The notes beneath the pieces are model-generated. The model worked only from the letters and a program-made list of their open reading frames with translations, made no database searches and was not told where the DNA came from. Positions 28,947-38,360 of a stretch of DNA of 64,000 nucleotides are shown here, one piece after another. Numbering within the stretch: the first letter of the stretch is position 1; each line of letters begins with the position of its first letter. This DNA comes from Klebsiella grimontii (lineage in GTDB: Bacteria; Pseudomonadota; Gammaproteobacteria; Enterobacterales; Enterobacteriaceae), in NCBI RefSeq assembly GCF_900200035.1, contig NZ_FZTC01000015.1, forward strand, positions 806,001 to 870,000. The letters run 5' to 3'. Position numbers and translations under genes: made by a program.

Positions 28947-29123
28947 AGGTTCCTTCCAGATTAAGGTAAAAAATTACGCATTAAGCAGTGTAACCGCGCA
29001 ATATGACACGACCCTAACACAAGCGTCATTGATGATTTTATAACGCCCCGTGAAAAGTGAAGCATTTGCTGGCATAATGTCTGGTTCATCACACTTCTCA
29101 TTCTCTATTTTCAGGATAACCCC

Positions 29124-30716
29124 GTGCTAGTATCCAGCAACGTCACCATGCAGTTCGGCAGTAAGCCGCTGTTCGAAAATATTTCCGTCAAATTTGGCGG
29201 CGGCAATCGTTACGGCCTGATTGGCGCCAACGGTAGCGGCAAGTCCACCTTTATGAAGATCCTCGGCGGCGATCTTGAGCCGACGCTGGGCAACGTCTCC
29301 CTCGACCCGAATGAGCGTATCGGTAAGCTGCGCCAGGATCAGTTTGCGTTTGAAGAGTTCAGCGTGCTGGATACGGTCATTATGGGCCACGGCGAGCTGT
29401 GGGAAGTGAAGCAGGAGCGCGATCGCATCTACTCCCTGGCGGAGATGAGCGAAGAAGACGGTTACAAGGTGGCTGACCTTGAAGTGCTGTACGGCGAGAT
29501 GGACGGCTACTCCGCCGAAGCGCGCGCCGGCGAACTGCTGCTCGGCGTCGGTATCCCGGTTGAACAGCATTACGGCCCGATGAGCGAAGTGGCTCCCGGC
29601 TGGAAGCTGCGCGTGCTGCTGGCGCAGGCGCTGTTCTCCAACCCGGATATCCTGCTGCTTGATGAACCGACGAACAACCTGGACATCGATACCATCCGCT
29701 GGCTGGAGCAGACCCTCAACGATCGCGACAGCACCATGATCATCATTTCGCACGACCGTCACTTCCTGAACATGGTTTGTACCCACATGGCGGATCTGGA
29801 TTACGGCGAGCTGCGCGTTTACCCGGGCAACTACGATGAATATATGACCGCGGCGACCCAGGCGCGCGAACGTCTGCTGGCGGATAACGCCAAGAAAAAA
29901 GCGCAGATTGCCGACCTGCAATCTTTCGTGAGCCGCTTTAGCGCCAACGCCTCTAAATCTCGCCAGGCGACCTCACGCGCCCGTCAGATTGACAAAATTA
30001 AGCTGGACGAAGTGAAAGCGTCCAGCCGTCAGAACCCGTTCATTCGCTTTGAGCAGGATAAGAAGCTGTTCCGTAACGCTCTGGAAGTGGAAGCGCTGGC
30101 AAAAGGCTTTGACAACGGCCCGCTGTTTAAAAACTTCAACCTGCTGCTGGAAGTGGGGGAGAAGATCGCTATTCTGGGCGCCAACGGCGTGGGTAAATCC
30201 ACAATGCTGAAAACCCTGGTCGGCGACCTGATGCCGGATAACGGTACCGTTAAATGGTCCGAGAACGCGCAGATTGGCTACTATGCCCAGGATCACGAAT
30301 ATGAATTCGAAAACGATCTGACGGTATTTGAGTGGATGAGCCAGTGGAAACAGGAAAGCGATGACGAACAGGCGGTGCGCAGCATCCTGGGCCGACTGCT
30401 GTTCAGCCAGGACGACATCAAAAAGCCGGCGAAAGTGCTCTCCGGCGGCGAAAAAGGCCGTATGCTGTTCGGTAAGCTGATGATGCAGAAACCGAACATT
30501 CTGGTGATGGACGAACCGACCAACCACCTGGATATGGAATCGATCGAATCGCTGAACATGGCGCTGGAGATGTATCAGGGGACCCTGATTTTTGTTTCCC
30601 ACGACCGTGAGTTTGTGAGCTCGCTGGCGACCCGGGTGATTGAAATTACGCCGGAGCGCGTGGTCGACTTCACCGGTAACTACGAAGATTATCTGCGCAC
30701 TAAAGGTATCGAATAA
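29124..30716 (+). CDS. ybiT: ABC-F family ATPase YbiT
   Basis: 530 residues from a GTG start (preceded by AGGATAA; matches the E. coli N-terminus [12 protein letters not shown]). Two ABC domains have Walker [10 protein letters not shown] (34-42) and GANGVGKST, signatures [15 protein letters not shown] (degenerate) and [14 protein letters not shown], and Walker [13 protein letters not shown] and [12 protein letters not shown]. The linker between them (about 240-315, Lys/Arg-rich) is the P-site tRNA interaction motif of ABC-F proteins. There are no membrane segments. It acts on the ribosome, probably relieving stalls. Confidence 0.97.
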   Translation: MLVSSNVTMQFGSKPLFENISVKFGGGNRYGLIGANGSGKSTFMKILGGDLEPTLGNVSLDPNERIGKLRQDQFAFEEFSVLDTVIMGHGELWEVKQERDRIYSLAEMSEEDGYKVADLEVLYGEMDGYSAEARAGELLLGVGIPVEQHYGPMSEVAPGWKLRVLLAQALFSNPDILLLDEPTNNLDIDTIRWLEQTLNDRDSTMIIISHDRHFLNMVCTHMADLDYGELRVYPGNYDEYMTAATQARERLLADNAKKKAQIADLQSFVSRFSANASKSRQATSRARQIDKIKLDEVKASSRQNPFIRFEQDKKLFRNALEVEALAKGFDNGPLFKNFNLLLEVGEKIAILGANGVGKSTMLKTLVGDLMPDNGTVKWSENAQIGYYAQDHEYEFENDLTVFEWMSQWKQESDDEQAVRSILGRLLFSQDDIKKPAKVLSGGEKGRMLFGKLMMQKPNILVMDEPTNHLDMESIESLNMALEMYQGTLIFVSHDREFVSSLATRVIEITPERVVDFTGNYEDYLRTKGIE

Positions 30717-30732
30717 TTTTTCTGTTGCTTGT

Positions 30733-30887
30733 CCCGGATTGCGGCGCCGCTGCGCCTTATCCGGGCTAGCGGCCCGCAGACGGCGGTGAGCCCGTAGCCC
30801 GGGCAAGGCGCGTTGAGCGCCGCCCCCGGGAGCAGTTTGCAGAGTGGCAGAATTCCCCGGAGGCGCCGCTGCGCCTTATCCGGGCTA
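30733..30887. repeat. REP/BIME-like cluster between ybiT and the GH31 gene
   Basis: Two copies of a 26-bp direct repeat (30743-30768 and 30862-30887, beginning GGCGCCGCTGCGCCTTATCC) flank an inverted unit (about 30794-30827) with TAGCCCGGGCAAGGCGC. The second copy runs into the stop codon of the GH31 gene: its last three bases are the complement of TAG. The layout is typical of alternating palindromic BIME units at convergent gene ends. Confidence 0.8.
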
Positions 30888-33248
30888 CACCCGCCACTCG
30901 CTCCTTTCTTCACCGTTCACCCGCAGCCTGCGTTTTTCCCCCGCCGGCAACGATACCTTCAGCGCTTTCCACGCCGGACGATAATCGCCGCGCGCCTTGA
31001 CCTTCAGGTTAATGCTGGCGCTATCGCAGACCATTTCCCATTCCACCCACAGCGCATTGCCGTTCCGGTAGCCCCAGCTTTCGCCGTCGTCTTCAAACAG
31101 CAGGCCGCGACAGGTCCCCATTCCTTTCAGCGGGAACAGTTTCAGCTCGCGGGTATCGTCTTTTTCAGCGCAAACGTGGCGAATGCGTTCGCTAAGCGGC
31201 AGGCCTGTCCCGGCGCGAACCAGCAGCGGCAGTTTTTCCAGCGGCGCATCAAGGACGATCCACTGGCCGCCTGCGTACCACTGGTGGCTGTAAAAGTCGT
31301 ACCAGCCGTCCTGGTTTGCCGGCAACCACACGCGGCGCTGACGCGCGCCGGGTTCGACGACGCTGGCGACCAGCAGATCGCGACCCAGCAGGAAGTCGTC
31401 GCATTCGGCAAACGTCTGCGCATCGTGTTCGTGATCGAGGAAGGTCGGGCGCAGCATCGGTTCATCGTCGGCGTGAGCCTGCCACAGCAGGGTATAGAGG
31501 TACGGCAGCAGACGATAGCGCAGCTCAATGGCTGAACGGATCGCCGGGGTGACCTCCGGGTACATCCAGGCTTCGTTGACCGTCTGGTCGTCATTCCACG
31601 AGTGAATGGTAAACCGCGGATGCATAACGCCGTTTTGTACCCAGCGCACGAACAGCTCCGGGTCCGGTTTGTCGCCAGAGAAGCCGCCCACATCGTGTCC
31701 GACGTTGAACAGCCCGGACAAGCTCATACCCAGCCCCATGCGGGTGTTATAGCGCAGCGTCTCCCAGTTGGTGCGGTTATCGCCGCTCCAGGTCTGGACG
31801 TAGCGCTGCATCCCGGCGCAGCCGGAGCGAGAGATCAGATACGGGCGTTTCTGCGGCGCAAAGCGATGCTGGGCCTCCAGCGACGCGCGCATCATCAGCA
31901 GCGGCATCACCGGGCGAATATGTTTGATAGCAATTTCGTGGCCGAATCCGTGACAGCGGGCTTCGCCGTCCCAGACTTCATACTCGTTATTATCGTTCCA
32001 CGTGGAGTCGATGCCCAGCTCCAGCAATTGGGTCGTCACGCCTTCCTGCCACCAGGCGACGGTTTGCGGGTTGGTAAAGTCGAGATGCGACCCTTCGTCA
32101 TCCCAGAAGCTGGAGCGCTCGGGAGCATCGGCCTGTGAATCGCGGATAAAGAGCCCGCGCTCCGCGACCTCGAGATAGCGCGGATGGTCCTGCAGCAGGC
32201 AGGGCTTAATATTGGCGGCGAGCTTCAGCCCGGCATCGTGGAAGGCCTGGCTCATCACCTTCGGCTGCGGCACCTTGTCGTTGTTCCAGTTAAAGACGTA
32301 GCGCTTGCCGTTAATCGAGGTATAGCCGGAAGAGAGCTGGAACGAATCGCACGGAATGGCGTGTTCATCGCACAGGCGGATAAAGTTCATCAGCTGGTTT
32401 TGCGCATCCGGCGCGTCGGTGTAGTGCATCGTCGAACCGCTGTAGCCGAGACTCCATTTCGGTCCGAACAGCGTTTTGCCGGTCAGGCGGACGAACGCTT
32501 TGGTGATATCCAGTACCCGCTTGCCGGAAAACAAATAGTAATCAATGTCTCCCGCTTCCGCCTGCCAACGGCGATAGGCGGTATGGTAATTATCGATTTC
32601 GTTGCCGAGATCCAGCCAGCAGCTGCTCAGGTTGTCGTAAAACAGACCGTAGCTGACATCGCTGCGCTGCGTGATGGTAAACGGAATATGTTTGTACAGC
32701 GGGTCGGTGCTCGCCGCGTTATAGCCCATGGCGTCGAGGTTACGCATCTCATAGCGTTTACCGTTACGCTGCAGATTGCCGGCTTTTTCGCCCAGACCGT
32801 AGAAGCGTTCGTCTTTGCGTCGGCTCAGGTAGTGGGCAACGCCGTCGCCGTGCGCATTCGCCAGATAGGCGCTGGTGGGGCGGTCGTTCGCCAGCGGCTG
32901 CCACTCGCCGGCCTCATCGCGATAGCGCCATTCCAGCCACAGCGGCTGGTGGACGGTGACGCGCAGCTGGTCGGTGGCAATGGTCAGGGCGTCGCTATGC
33001 TCCGTGAGCTGCCAGGCGGGTAGGCTAAAGCCGCTCAGCTCTTCGCGCGGGCGTCCTTCCCACGGCACGTCCTGTTGGGGAGCGATACTCCAGGTGCGAT
33101 CCAGCGCCAGCTGGCCGTGCCGCTTCAGCAGTACGCGGAACATATTTTCTTCCAGCACGTACAGACACAGGGTGTGCTGGCCGTCGACGAGCAGCTCAAC
33201 GTGATGCTCCAGCCGTTGGTGTAAGGTCCAGTTTTTCAAAGTCTTCAT
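30885..33248 (-). CDS. Glycoside hydrolase family 31 alpha-glycosidase
   Basis: 787 residues. An N-terminal beta-sandwich (about 1-250) precedes the TIM barrel. The nucleophile Asp419 is in STWNDNNEYE, which matches the GH31 W-x-D-x-N-E signature, and the acid/base Asp490 is in TWSGDNRTNWETL. A C-terminal beta domain follows (about 650-787). Without a signal peptide it acts in the cytoplasm on an imported alpha-glycoside. It is co-transcribed with the transporter 15 nt upstream. It does not carry the sulfoquinovosidase or alpha-xylosidase (KTDFGE) version of the nucleophile motif, so an alpha-glucosidase-type activity is most likely, but the substrate is open. Confidence 0.93.
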   Translation of the reverse strand: MKTLKNWTLHQRLEHHVELLVDGQHTLCLYVLEENMFRVLLKRHGQLALDRTWSIAPQQDVPWEGRPREELSGFSLPAWQLTEHSDALTIATDQLRVTVHQPLWLEWRYRDEAGEWQPLANDRPTSAYLANAHGDGVAHYLSRRKDERFYGLGEKAGNLQRNGKRYEMRNLDAMGYNAASTDPLYKHIPFTITQRSDVSYGLFYDNLSSCWLDLGNEIDNYHTAYRRWQAEAGDIDYYLFSGKRVLDITKAFVRLTGKTLFGPKWSLGYSGSTMHYTDAPDAQNQLMNFIRLCDEHAIPCDSFQLSSGYTSINGKRYVFNWNNDKVPQPKVMSQAFHDAGLKLAANIKPCLLQDHPRYLEVAERGLFIRDSQADAPERSSFWDDEGSHLDFTNPQTVAWWQEGVTTQLLELGIDSTWNDNNEYEVWDGEARCHGFGHEIAIKHIRPVMPLLMMRASLEAQHRFAPQKRPYLISRSGCAGMQRYVQTWSGDNRTNWETLRYNTRMGLGMSLSGLFNVGHDVGGFSGDKPDPELFVRWVQNGVMHPRFTIHSWNDDQTVNEAWMYPEVTPAIRSAIELRYRLLPYLYTLLWQAHADDEPMLRPTFLDHEHDAQTFAECDDFLLGRDLLVASVVEPGARQRRVWLPANQDGWYDFYSHQWYAGGQWIVLDAPLEKLPLLVRAGTGLPLSERIRHVCAEKDDTRELKLFPLKGMGTCRGLLFEDDGESWGYRNGNALWVEWEMVCDSASINLKVKARGDYRPAWKALKVSLPAGEKRRLRVNGEERSEWRV

Positions 33249-33263
33249 TTTTTACATCCACTC

Positions 33264-34565
33264 TCAGGCGCGTTTTGCGCGACGTTCAGCAATAAATGCC
33301 ACCAGGAATACCGCGCCAATCAGGTCAAAGAACCCCATGGCGATAAATAGCGGGTTGAAGCCGATTTTGTCGGCGGTGACGCCAATTAACAGCGAGAACA
33401 AAAAGCTGGCGATCCAGGCGGCGGAGCCGCGCATCCCGTTTACGGTCGCCATCTGCCCTTTATCGAACGACTCCACCACCAGCGCGCTGAGCATGCAGGA
33501 GATAATCTGGTGGCCGAAGCCGCCAATTGAAATCAGCACGATGGTGATATAGGGATCGCGGGTAATCGCCACGGTGGCGAGGGAAATCATCAGGAAGGCG
33601 CCGGTGACGGAGCTGGCGACCACCGAGTTCACCCGCGAGCAGCCGAACCAGCGGGTATACAGTTTGGTCAGATAGCCGCTGGCGACGCTGCCGAGGTCGG
33701 CCGCCAGAAACGGCAGCCAGGCAAACATGGCGATTTGCTTGAGATCCATGCCGTGCTCTTTCGCCAGGTAGAGCGGTACCCAGAAGCTCAGCACCGCCCA
33801 GGCGGGTTCCGCCATAAAGGCCGGAATGGCGATACCGTAGAAGCGCTTGTTTTTCGATACGGTTTTCAGCGCGGTAAAGAAGGGCAGCTTAACCGGCGGC
33901 GCTTCATTGTCCTGCTGGATAAGCGCCAGCTCGGCTTTGCCGAGGTTAGGGTGTTTTTCCGGGTTATGATAGAACGCCCACCACAGTACGACCCATACGA
34001 GCGCCAGCGCGCCGGTGAACATAAATGCGCCCTGCCAGCCGAACGAGGCGTGCGCGAAGTAGATAATCGGCGGCGCCAGCATGGCGCCGATGGAAAAACC
34101 CACCCCGGCCCAGCCTGCCGCGATTGGGCGCTCGGATTTAGGGAACCACTCGCCGAGCGTTTTGGCGTTGGCTGGCGTCGCCGCCGCCTCAGCGCCGCCC
34201 ATGAAAAAGCGCAGAATCGCCAGGTGCAGCCAGCTCCCCGCGCCGGCATGGGCGATGCAGGCGATGGCCCACAGCGTGGCGCAGATCATAAAGCCGAGCT
34301 TGAGGCCAATGACGTCGATAAGCCAGCCGCAGAGCGGCTGAAAAATGGTATACGCCAGCTGAAAAGCGCCGACGATCCACGAGTACTGTTCAGTGGTAAT
34401 ACCGAGAGAGGTTTTTAATTCCGGGGCGATAATCCCCAGCGAATTGCGCGTGATGTAGTTAACGGTGACGCCGAGCAAAAACAGCACCAGCATCCACCAG
34501 CGCAGGTTCTTCACTATGCGGCGCGATTTACTCACCGCCATATCGTTATTGAGGCCTTGGCTCAT
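33264..34565 (-). CDS. MFS transporter, anion:cation symporter (ExuT/GarP-like) family
   Basis: 433 residues from the ATG preceded by GGAGAG (a GTG 12 nt upstream is less likely). Twelve hydrophobic helices. The region WWMLVLFLLGVTVNYITRNSLGIIAPELKTSLGITTEQYSWIVGAFQLAYTIFQPLCGWLIDVIGLKLGF is characteristic of the ACS family, whose members import hexuronates, galactarate and other organic anions. Pairing with a GH31 glycosidase and a LacI regulator suggests uptake of an alpha-glycoside, perhaps an acidic one. Confidence 0.9.
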   Translation of the reverse strand: MSQGLNNDMAVSKSRRIVKNLRWWMLVLFLLGVTVNYITRNSLGIIAPELKTSLGITTEQYSWIVGAFQLAYTIFQPLCGWLIDVIGLKLGFMICATLWAIACIAHAGAGSWLHLAILRFFMGGAEAAATPANAKTLGEWFPKSERPIAAGWAGVGFSIGAMLAPPIIYFAHASFGWQGAFMFTGALALVWVVLWWAFYHNPEKHPNLGKAELALIQQDNEAPPVKLPFFTALKTVSKNKRFYGIAIPAFMAEPAWAVLSFWVPLYLAKEHGMDLKQIAMFAWLPFLAADLGSVASGYLTKLYTRWFGCSRVNSVVASSVTGAFLMISLATVAITRDPYITIVLISIGGFGHQIISCMLSALVVESFDKGQMATVNGMRGSAAWIASFLFSLLIGVTADKIGFNPLFIAMGFFDLIGAVFLVAFIAERRAKRA

Positions 34566-34749
34566 AGAACTCTCCACGAGACATGTAGTAGGGAAAATTG
34601 ACCAACCCGCTTGCTGAGTTGTCGCTAAAATTTTCTATTTCGTTGTTTGTTAAGGTTGATGTCTCGACACTATTGGTTGACTAATCTCAAAGGTGTTGGA
34701 CCAATTCAGGCTAAGGGAGAATGCGAGCGGGCAATAGCGACAATTCTGC

Positions 34750-34838
34750 AAATTTTTTCATGGGGCGATCGGGATCGCAGTATGACATCGCCAAATCGCT
34801 TAAAAATATTCACATTCTCGATATGAAAATTTTTTCAT
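34750..34838. promoter_or_regulatory. Candidate operator region between the MFS-GH31 operon and its LacI gene
   Basis: A 12-bp direct repeat AAATTTTTTCAT occurs at 34750-34761 and 34827-34838. The second copy forms the inverted repeat ATGAAA-ATTT-TTTCAT (34823-34838). Between them is GCGATC-GG-GATCGC (34765-34778). Nearer the transporter, TTGG/CCAA elements recur (TTGGACCAA at 34697). No single site is a textbook LacI operator; the region is 298 nt long and has no gene. Confidence 0.4.
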
Positions 34839-34863
34839 CAGCAAAGTAGAGCGCGATCACAAA

Positions 34864-35937
34864 ATGGACAAAAAGCTTAAAGTGAGCGAAATCGCGGCGC
34901 GTACCGGGCTGTCGGTCAGCACGGTATCGCGGGTGCTGGCGGGGAAAGCGAACACCAGCGCCAGGGCCCGCCAGAGGGTACTGGAGTGCGCCCGCCAGCT
35001 GGGCGTGATGGAGGGTATCGCCGCCGGGCGAATGCTGCTCAACAACCTCGTGGTATTCGCGCCCCAGCGCGCTTTCGATGAGCGTACGGATATTTACTAC
35101 TATCGGGTGATTCAAAGCATCAATAGCGCCCTTATGCCGCACGAGGTGCACCTGCGCTACTGCGCGCTGGAAGAGAATGACAGCGATGCCAATTTGTTTT
35201 TGCAGCGCATGCATGAAGCCTCGACCCAGGCCGCTATTTTACTGGGTATCGACGATCCGCATATTCACGATCTGGCGGCCGATCTGGCGAAGCCCTGCGT
35301 GATGATCAACTGCCACGACGCGGGAATGCGCTTACCCTCCGTCGCGCCGGATCATCGGCTGATCGGCCAGTTCGCCGCCCGCTACCTGTTTGAGATGGGG
35401 CATCAGGCAATCATGAACGTGATGTGCCTGCGCCGCTATACCATGGAGCTGCGTCTGCTGGGGATCAAGCAGGCGTGGCGCGCGCGGAATTTGAGCTTTG
35501 CCGAAAGCAGGGATCTCATTGATGTGGCCAATTTCAGCGCCCGGGATACCGAGGAAAAAGTAGGAGAGTGGCTGGATCAGCGCGGCGACGGCCCGCTGCC
35601 GACGGCATTTCTGGTGGGCGGTGATTTTATGGCGGCAGGCACGATCGCCGCCTTACAAAAACGCGGTTTGCGCGTCCCGCAGGACATTTCCGTCATGAGT
35701 ATCGACGGTTTTAACCTGGCGGCGATTCAGGATGTACCGCTAACCGCCGTCCACGTCCCGCGCGATGAATTAGGGGTTGAAGCGGTGCATTTGCTACAGC
35801 AAAGACTGATCCGTCCCGATGCGCCGCACGGCGCGTTACTCTTGCATGGCACGCTGGCGGTACGCGATTCGGTGCGGCGGATACGCGCCGGTAACCGCCG
35901 TACCGCCGTTGAAGCGAAGGGGCTATATGACGATTAA
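34864..35937 (+). CDS. LacI-family transcriptional regulator
   Basis: 357 residues. The N-terminal helix-turn-helix and hinge (LKVSEIAARTGLSVSTVSRVLAGKANTSARARQRVLECARQLGV, about 5-48) is followed by a periplasmic-binding-protein-like effector domain with ISVMSIDGFNLAAIQDVPLTAVHVPRDELGVEAVHLL near the C-terminus. It diverges from the transporter-GH31 operon and is its most likely repressor. Its stop codon overlaps the convergent ybiU stop in the sequence TTAA. Effector unknown. Confidence 0.93.
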   Translation: MDKKLKVSEIAARTGLSVSTVSRVLAGKANTSARARQRVLECARQLGVMEGIAAGRMLLNNLVVFAPQRAFDERTDIYYYRVIQSINSALMPHEVHLRYCALEENDSDANLFLQRMHEASTQAAILLGIDDPHIHDLAADLAKPCVMINCHDAGMRLPSVAPDHRLIGQFAARYLFEMGHQAIMNVMCLRRYTMELRLLGIKQAWRARNLSFAESRDLIDVANFSARDTEEKVGEWLDQRGDGPLPTAFLVGGDFMAAGTIAALQKRGLRVPQDISVMSIDGFNLAAIQDVPLTAVHVPRDELGVEAVHLLQQRLIRPDAPHGALLLHGTLAVRDSVRRIRAGNRRTAVEAKGLYDD

Positions 35938-37199
35938 TCAACCATTCCCAGCGCGCGCTTACCGTGGATATTTAAATCATCCAGCGTGAAACGTCCTTCC
36001 CAGCTGGCTTCATAATCTTCGCGCGGGAAGTCGCCCGGCGAAGCGCCGCGCGCCAGCGCGACTTTGACCTTCTGCGCGTAGGCGAGGTTTTTCTCACACA
36101 TTGGCGCGGCGGGAATATACATCACGTTGCCCCAGCCCTGCTGATTTTCCACCGGCGCGACCGAGTGGATCACGTCGCAGTGCCACCATACCGAATCGCC
36201 CGCGTTAAGCGCCGGAATAGAGCTTAAAGCTTTGATCAGCAGCGGATGCCATTTTTCCGAAATCGGCAGCACCTTACCCGGCGCGACGCCGCACAGTTCA
36301 TCATCCGGGACATCATCGAGCAGCGGACGCAGCAGCACGTACGCCATCGCTTCCGGGATCGGCACCACGTGCAGCAGACCCTGATCGGGGATCATATCGG
36401 AGAGCGCGGTCCAGCCCTGGAAGGTGCGGAACACCGAGCATTTGGTGGTATTGTCGACCGTATACTCTTCGACTTCGGTACGGTGCGCCGCGTCCCACGG
36501 GTCGTAAGCATCAATATTGCCATTAAACACGTCGGCAAACACTTTCTGATAGGCCGGCAGCAGCCAGCGCTCCAGGGCGCCGGAGTCGGTATGCGCGCCC
36601 AGACCTTTCGAGGTGGTTCCCGGCGGGCGGCGGCGAATGCGGTCCGGGTAGATGACGCTCACGTCCGGGTTAAACCACTGTTTCCCGTCGCGGTTAAACG
36701 TCCACAGGCGGTTGAGGAACGACTGCACGGCGGCCATTTCGTCGCTCTGGCGCGCCTGCATCTGCGCCTGGGACCAGTAAATCGGATAGATTTCCGGCCG
36801 CGACGCCTCCAGCGAGCCAAAAAAGGTATCGCCCGGGCCTCTGTAGACATCATCAAAATGGTTGCGGTCGAGATAGTCGAGCATCGAGTTATCCCACGCC
36901 AGCGCCCGTTCGCGAGAAAAATGGCCTTTGATGACCGCGCAGCCGCGACGCTTGATGAGCTCGCGCTGGGCCTCCGTGACCTGGCCACGCGCAATCGCCT
37001 CGAACGGGATTGTCGGCCAAACGTCCTGAGCGCTGGCCTTGAGGGCGTCAATCTCTTCCAGACGCGCGGCGATACGCGCCGTCAGCCGATCGAACACCGC
37101 CTGTACGTCGCCAATTTGCGCCCGCAGCTCCCGCTTGATCTGGCGGATAGCCGCTTTAGGGTCGGCAGGTAAAGTTTCACTGGTATGGGTAACAGCCAT
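35934..37199 (-). CDS. ybiU: YbiU, DUF1479 oxygenase-like protein
   Basis: 421 residues, DUF1479 family (YbiU), with an Fe(II)/2-oxoglutarate oxygenase-like double-stranded beta-helix. Candidate metal ligands are His203-x-Asp205 (GLGAHTDSGALE) and His345 in WWHCDVIHSVAPV. Its N-terminal region is helical. E. coli and Salmonella homologues are structurally oxygenase-like but the reaction is unknown. The start has GAGAGGT as ribosome-binding site. The palindrome CTTTCGAATGAAAG (minus strand) lies only 13 nt upstream, tying it to ybiV and ybiYW. Confidence 0.92.
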   Translation of the reverse strand: MAVTHTSETLPADPKAAIRQIKRELRAQIGDVQAVFDRLTARIAARLEEIDALKASAQDVWPTIPFEAIARGQVTEAQRELIKRRGCAVIKGHFSRERALAWDNSMLDYLDRNHFDDVYRGPGDTFFGSLEASRPEIYPIYWSQAQMQARQSDEMAAVQSFLNRLWTFNRDGKQWFNPDVSVIYPDRIRRRPPGTTSKGLGAHTDSGALERWLLPAYQKVFADVFNGNIDAYDPWDAAHRTEVEEYTVDNTTKCSVFRTFQGWTALSDMIPDQGLLHVVPIPEAMAYVLLRPLLDDVPDDELCGVAPGKVLPISEKWHPLLIKALSSIPALNAGDSVWWHCDVIHSVAPVENQQGWGNVMYIPAAPMCEKNLAYAQKVKVALARGASPGDFPREDYEASWEGRFTLDDLNIHGKRALGMVD

Positions 37200-37212
37200 G
37201 ATGACCTCTCAT

Positions 37213-37226
37213 CTTTCATTCGAAAG
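37213..37226. promoter_or_regulatory. Shared operator motif, copy 1 (ybiU)
   Basis: Plus strand CTTTCATTCGAAAG; in the direction of ybiU it reads CTTTCGAATGAAAG. 5-bp inverted arms with a 4-nt spacer, preceded in this direction by TTATTA. It is 13 nt before the start codon, so binding would block transcription or initiation. Identical over 14 bp to the ybiY copy. Confidence 0.7.
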
Positions 37227-37335
37227 TAATAAATATTACATATGATAATTTAAGTTAAAATTAAGTTAATGCAAGTTTAAAATTATGCAGAGGCGCACAA
37301 AACGGGAAGCCGGGGCGGTCAACCCCGGCGCGGCG

Positions 37336-38151
37336 TTACTGGTTGAAGGGGGCGGCGTGGTCGAGGACGGCCTGAATAACGTTCAGCGCGCCGTCGTGGT
37401 TATTATCATCGGTGGCAAAACGCGACACCGCCTTGATGCTGTCGGCGGCGTTGGCCATCGCGAAAGAGTATTTCACCAGCTTGAGCATTTCCGTATCGTT
37501 AGCGCTGTCGCCAATGGCCACGCACGCCTGCGGCGAGATGCTCCAGCGCTTCAGCAGGCGGCTGATGCCGTTGGCTTTATGCAGGCCGGGGATAATTAAA
37601 TCGACGAAGCCGAAGCCGCTGGTGACCGGCTTCATGATGCCGTCCAGCGAGACGTGCAGTTTATCGATAAGCTGCGGGATTTCGCTATCCGGCAGGTTAA
37701 GCGAAAACTTGAACAGCTTATCGTCAATATCATGATAGCTGCTAATGCGCTGCAGGCGATGGTAGTGCTTTGACATCAGGGTGACGAACGCCTCGGGCGC
37801 GCGGTCGCTGACATAGGCGCTTTCGAGGCCGCAGGCGACGAAGTTGAGCTGCGGGTCTTTCAGCAGTTCGCCAATGACGACCTGGGATTCATGACGGGTC
37901 AGTTCGCCGTGGAACAGCTGTTGACCGTGTTCGTAAACCAGCGCGCCGTTCTCGGCGACAAAGGAGATGCGGTCGCGGATTTCCGGGAAAAAAGAGATCA
38001 GTTGGTAGTACTGGTTGCCGCTGGCGACAACGAATTCAATACCCTGCTGTTGCAGTTGCGCGAACTGCGCAAGAAAACGCGAGCGGTCATACTGCTTGGC
38101 GTCATTGAGAAAAGTTCCGTCCATATCGGTGACGATAACTTTAACGGTCAT
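37336..38151 (-). CDS. ybiV: Cof-type HAD sugar phosphatase YbiV
   Basis: 271 residues from [14 protein letters not shown], with GGAG about 8 nt before the ATG; a 12-residue upstream extension is not supported. HAD motif I is DMDGT (nucleophile Asp9, Asp11), motif III is a Lys in the cap/core junction, and motif IV is [12 protein letters not shown]. The C2B cap lies in between. E. coli YbiV (SupH) dephosphorylates sugar phosphates such as fructose-1-phosphate and ribose-5-phosphate. Its promoter carries a CRP-like site and the operator shared with ybiU and ybiY. Confidence 0.95.
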   Translation of the reverse strand: MTVKVIVTDMDGTFLNDAKQYDRSRFLAQFAQLQQQGIEFVVASGNQYYQLISFFPEIRDRISFVAENGALVYEHGQQLFHGELTRHESQVVIGELLKDPQLNFVACGLESAYVSDRAPEAFVTLMSKHYHRLQRISSYHDIDDKLFKFSLNLPDSEIPQLIDKLHVSLDGIMKPVTSGFGFVDLIIPGLHKANGISRLLKRWSISPQACVAIGDSANDTEMLKLVKYSFAMANAADSIKAVSRFATDDNNHDGALNVIQAVLDHAAPFNQ

Positions 38152-38198
38152 AACACATGCTCCTGGCTTAACTTCGACCAGTAACATTCTAATTACAA

Positions 38199-38214
38199 TG
38201 TGATGGGGAGCACA
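38199..38214. promoter_or_regulatory. CRP-like site upstream of ybiV
   Basis: TGTGATGGGGAGCACA matches TGTGA-N6-TCACA at 9 of 10 fixed positions, 47 nt before ybiV and 5 nt from the operator motif copy. Confidence 0.5.
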
Positions 38215-38219
38215 AATTT

Positions 38220-38233
38220 ATTTCGAATGAAAG
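38220..38233. promoter_or_regulatory. Shared operator motif, copy 2 (ybiV)
   Basis: ATTTCGAATGAAAG differs from the ybiY copy only at its first base, and the match extends to AATTTATTTCGAATGAAAGT-TG. It lies 68 nt upstream of the ybiV start, between ybiV and the ybiW end. Confidence 0.65.
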
Positions 38234-38257
38234 TTGGCGTTCACCGATGTGCAGGAG

Positions 38258-38355
38258 AAAACCCCGGGTTGCGACGTAAACGCCTTACCCGGGGCAGTGG
38301 CCCGCAAACGGCTTCGAACCTGTAGCCCGGCTAAGCGCAGCGCAAGCCGGGGGAC
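38258..38355. repeat. REP-like units between ybiV and ybiW
   Basis: Two GC-rich inverted units: CCCCGGGTTGCG...CTTACCCGGGG (38258-38297) and TAGCCCGGCTAAGCGC...GCAAGCCGGG (38322-38352). They follow the ybiW stop and resemble the other REP-like clusters in the window. Confidence 0.65.
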
Positions 38356-38360
38356 GTTAT

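Noticed and set aside
29124-30716. ybiT as a membrane ABC exporter ATPase
   Set aside because: Two ABC domains with a charged ABC-F linker and no permease gene nearby; it is a translation-type ABC-F protein.
30733-30887. Repeat cluster as a possible CRISPR array
   Set aside because: Only two direct copies with an inverted unit between; palindromic REP-type sequence without regular spacers or cas genes.
30885-33248. GH31 protein as sulfoquinovosidase or alpha-xylosidase
   Set aside because: The nucleophile region is WNDNNE, not the DFGE-type motif of YihQ or YicI, and no sulfoglycolysis genes are nearby.
36246-37172. 308-codon open frame antisense to ybiU, and a similar one at 38982-39878 antisense to ybiW
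   Set aside because: Composition is biased (Arg/His/Gln-rich) and there is no translation signal; the genes on the opposite strand explain the openness.
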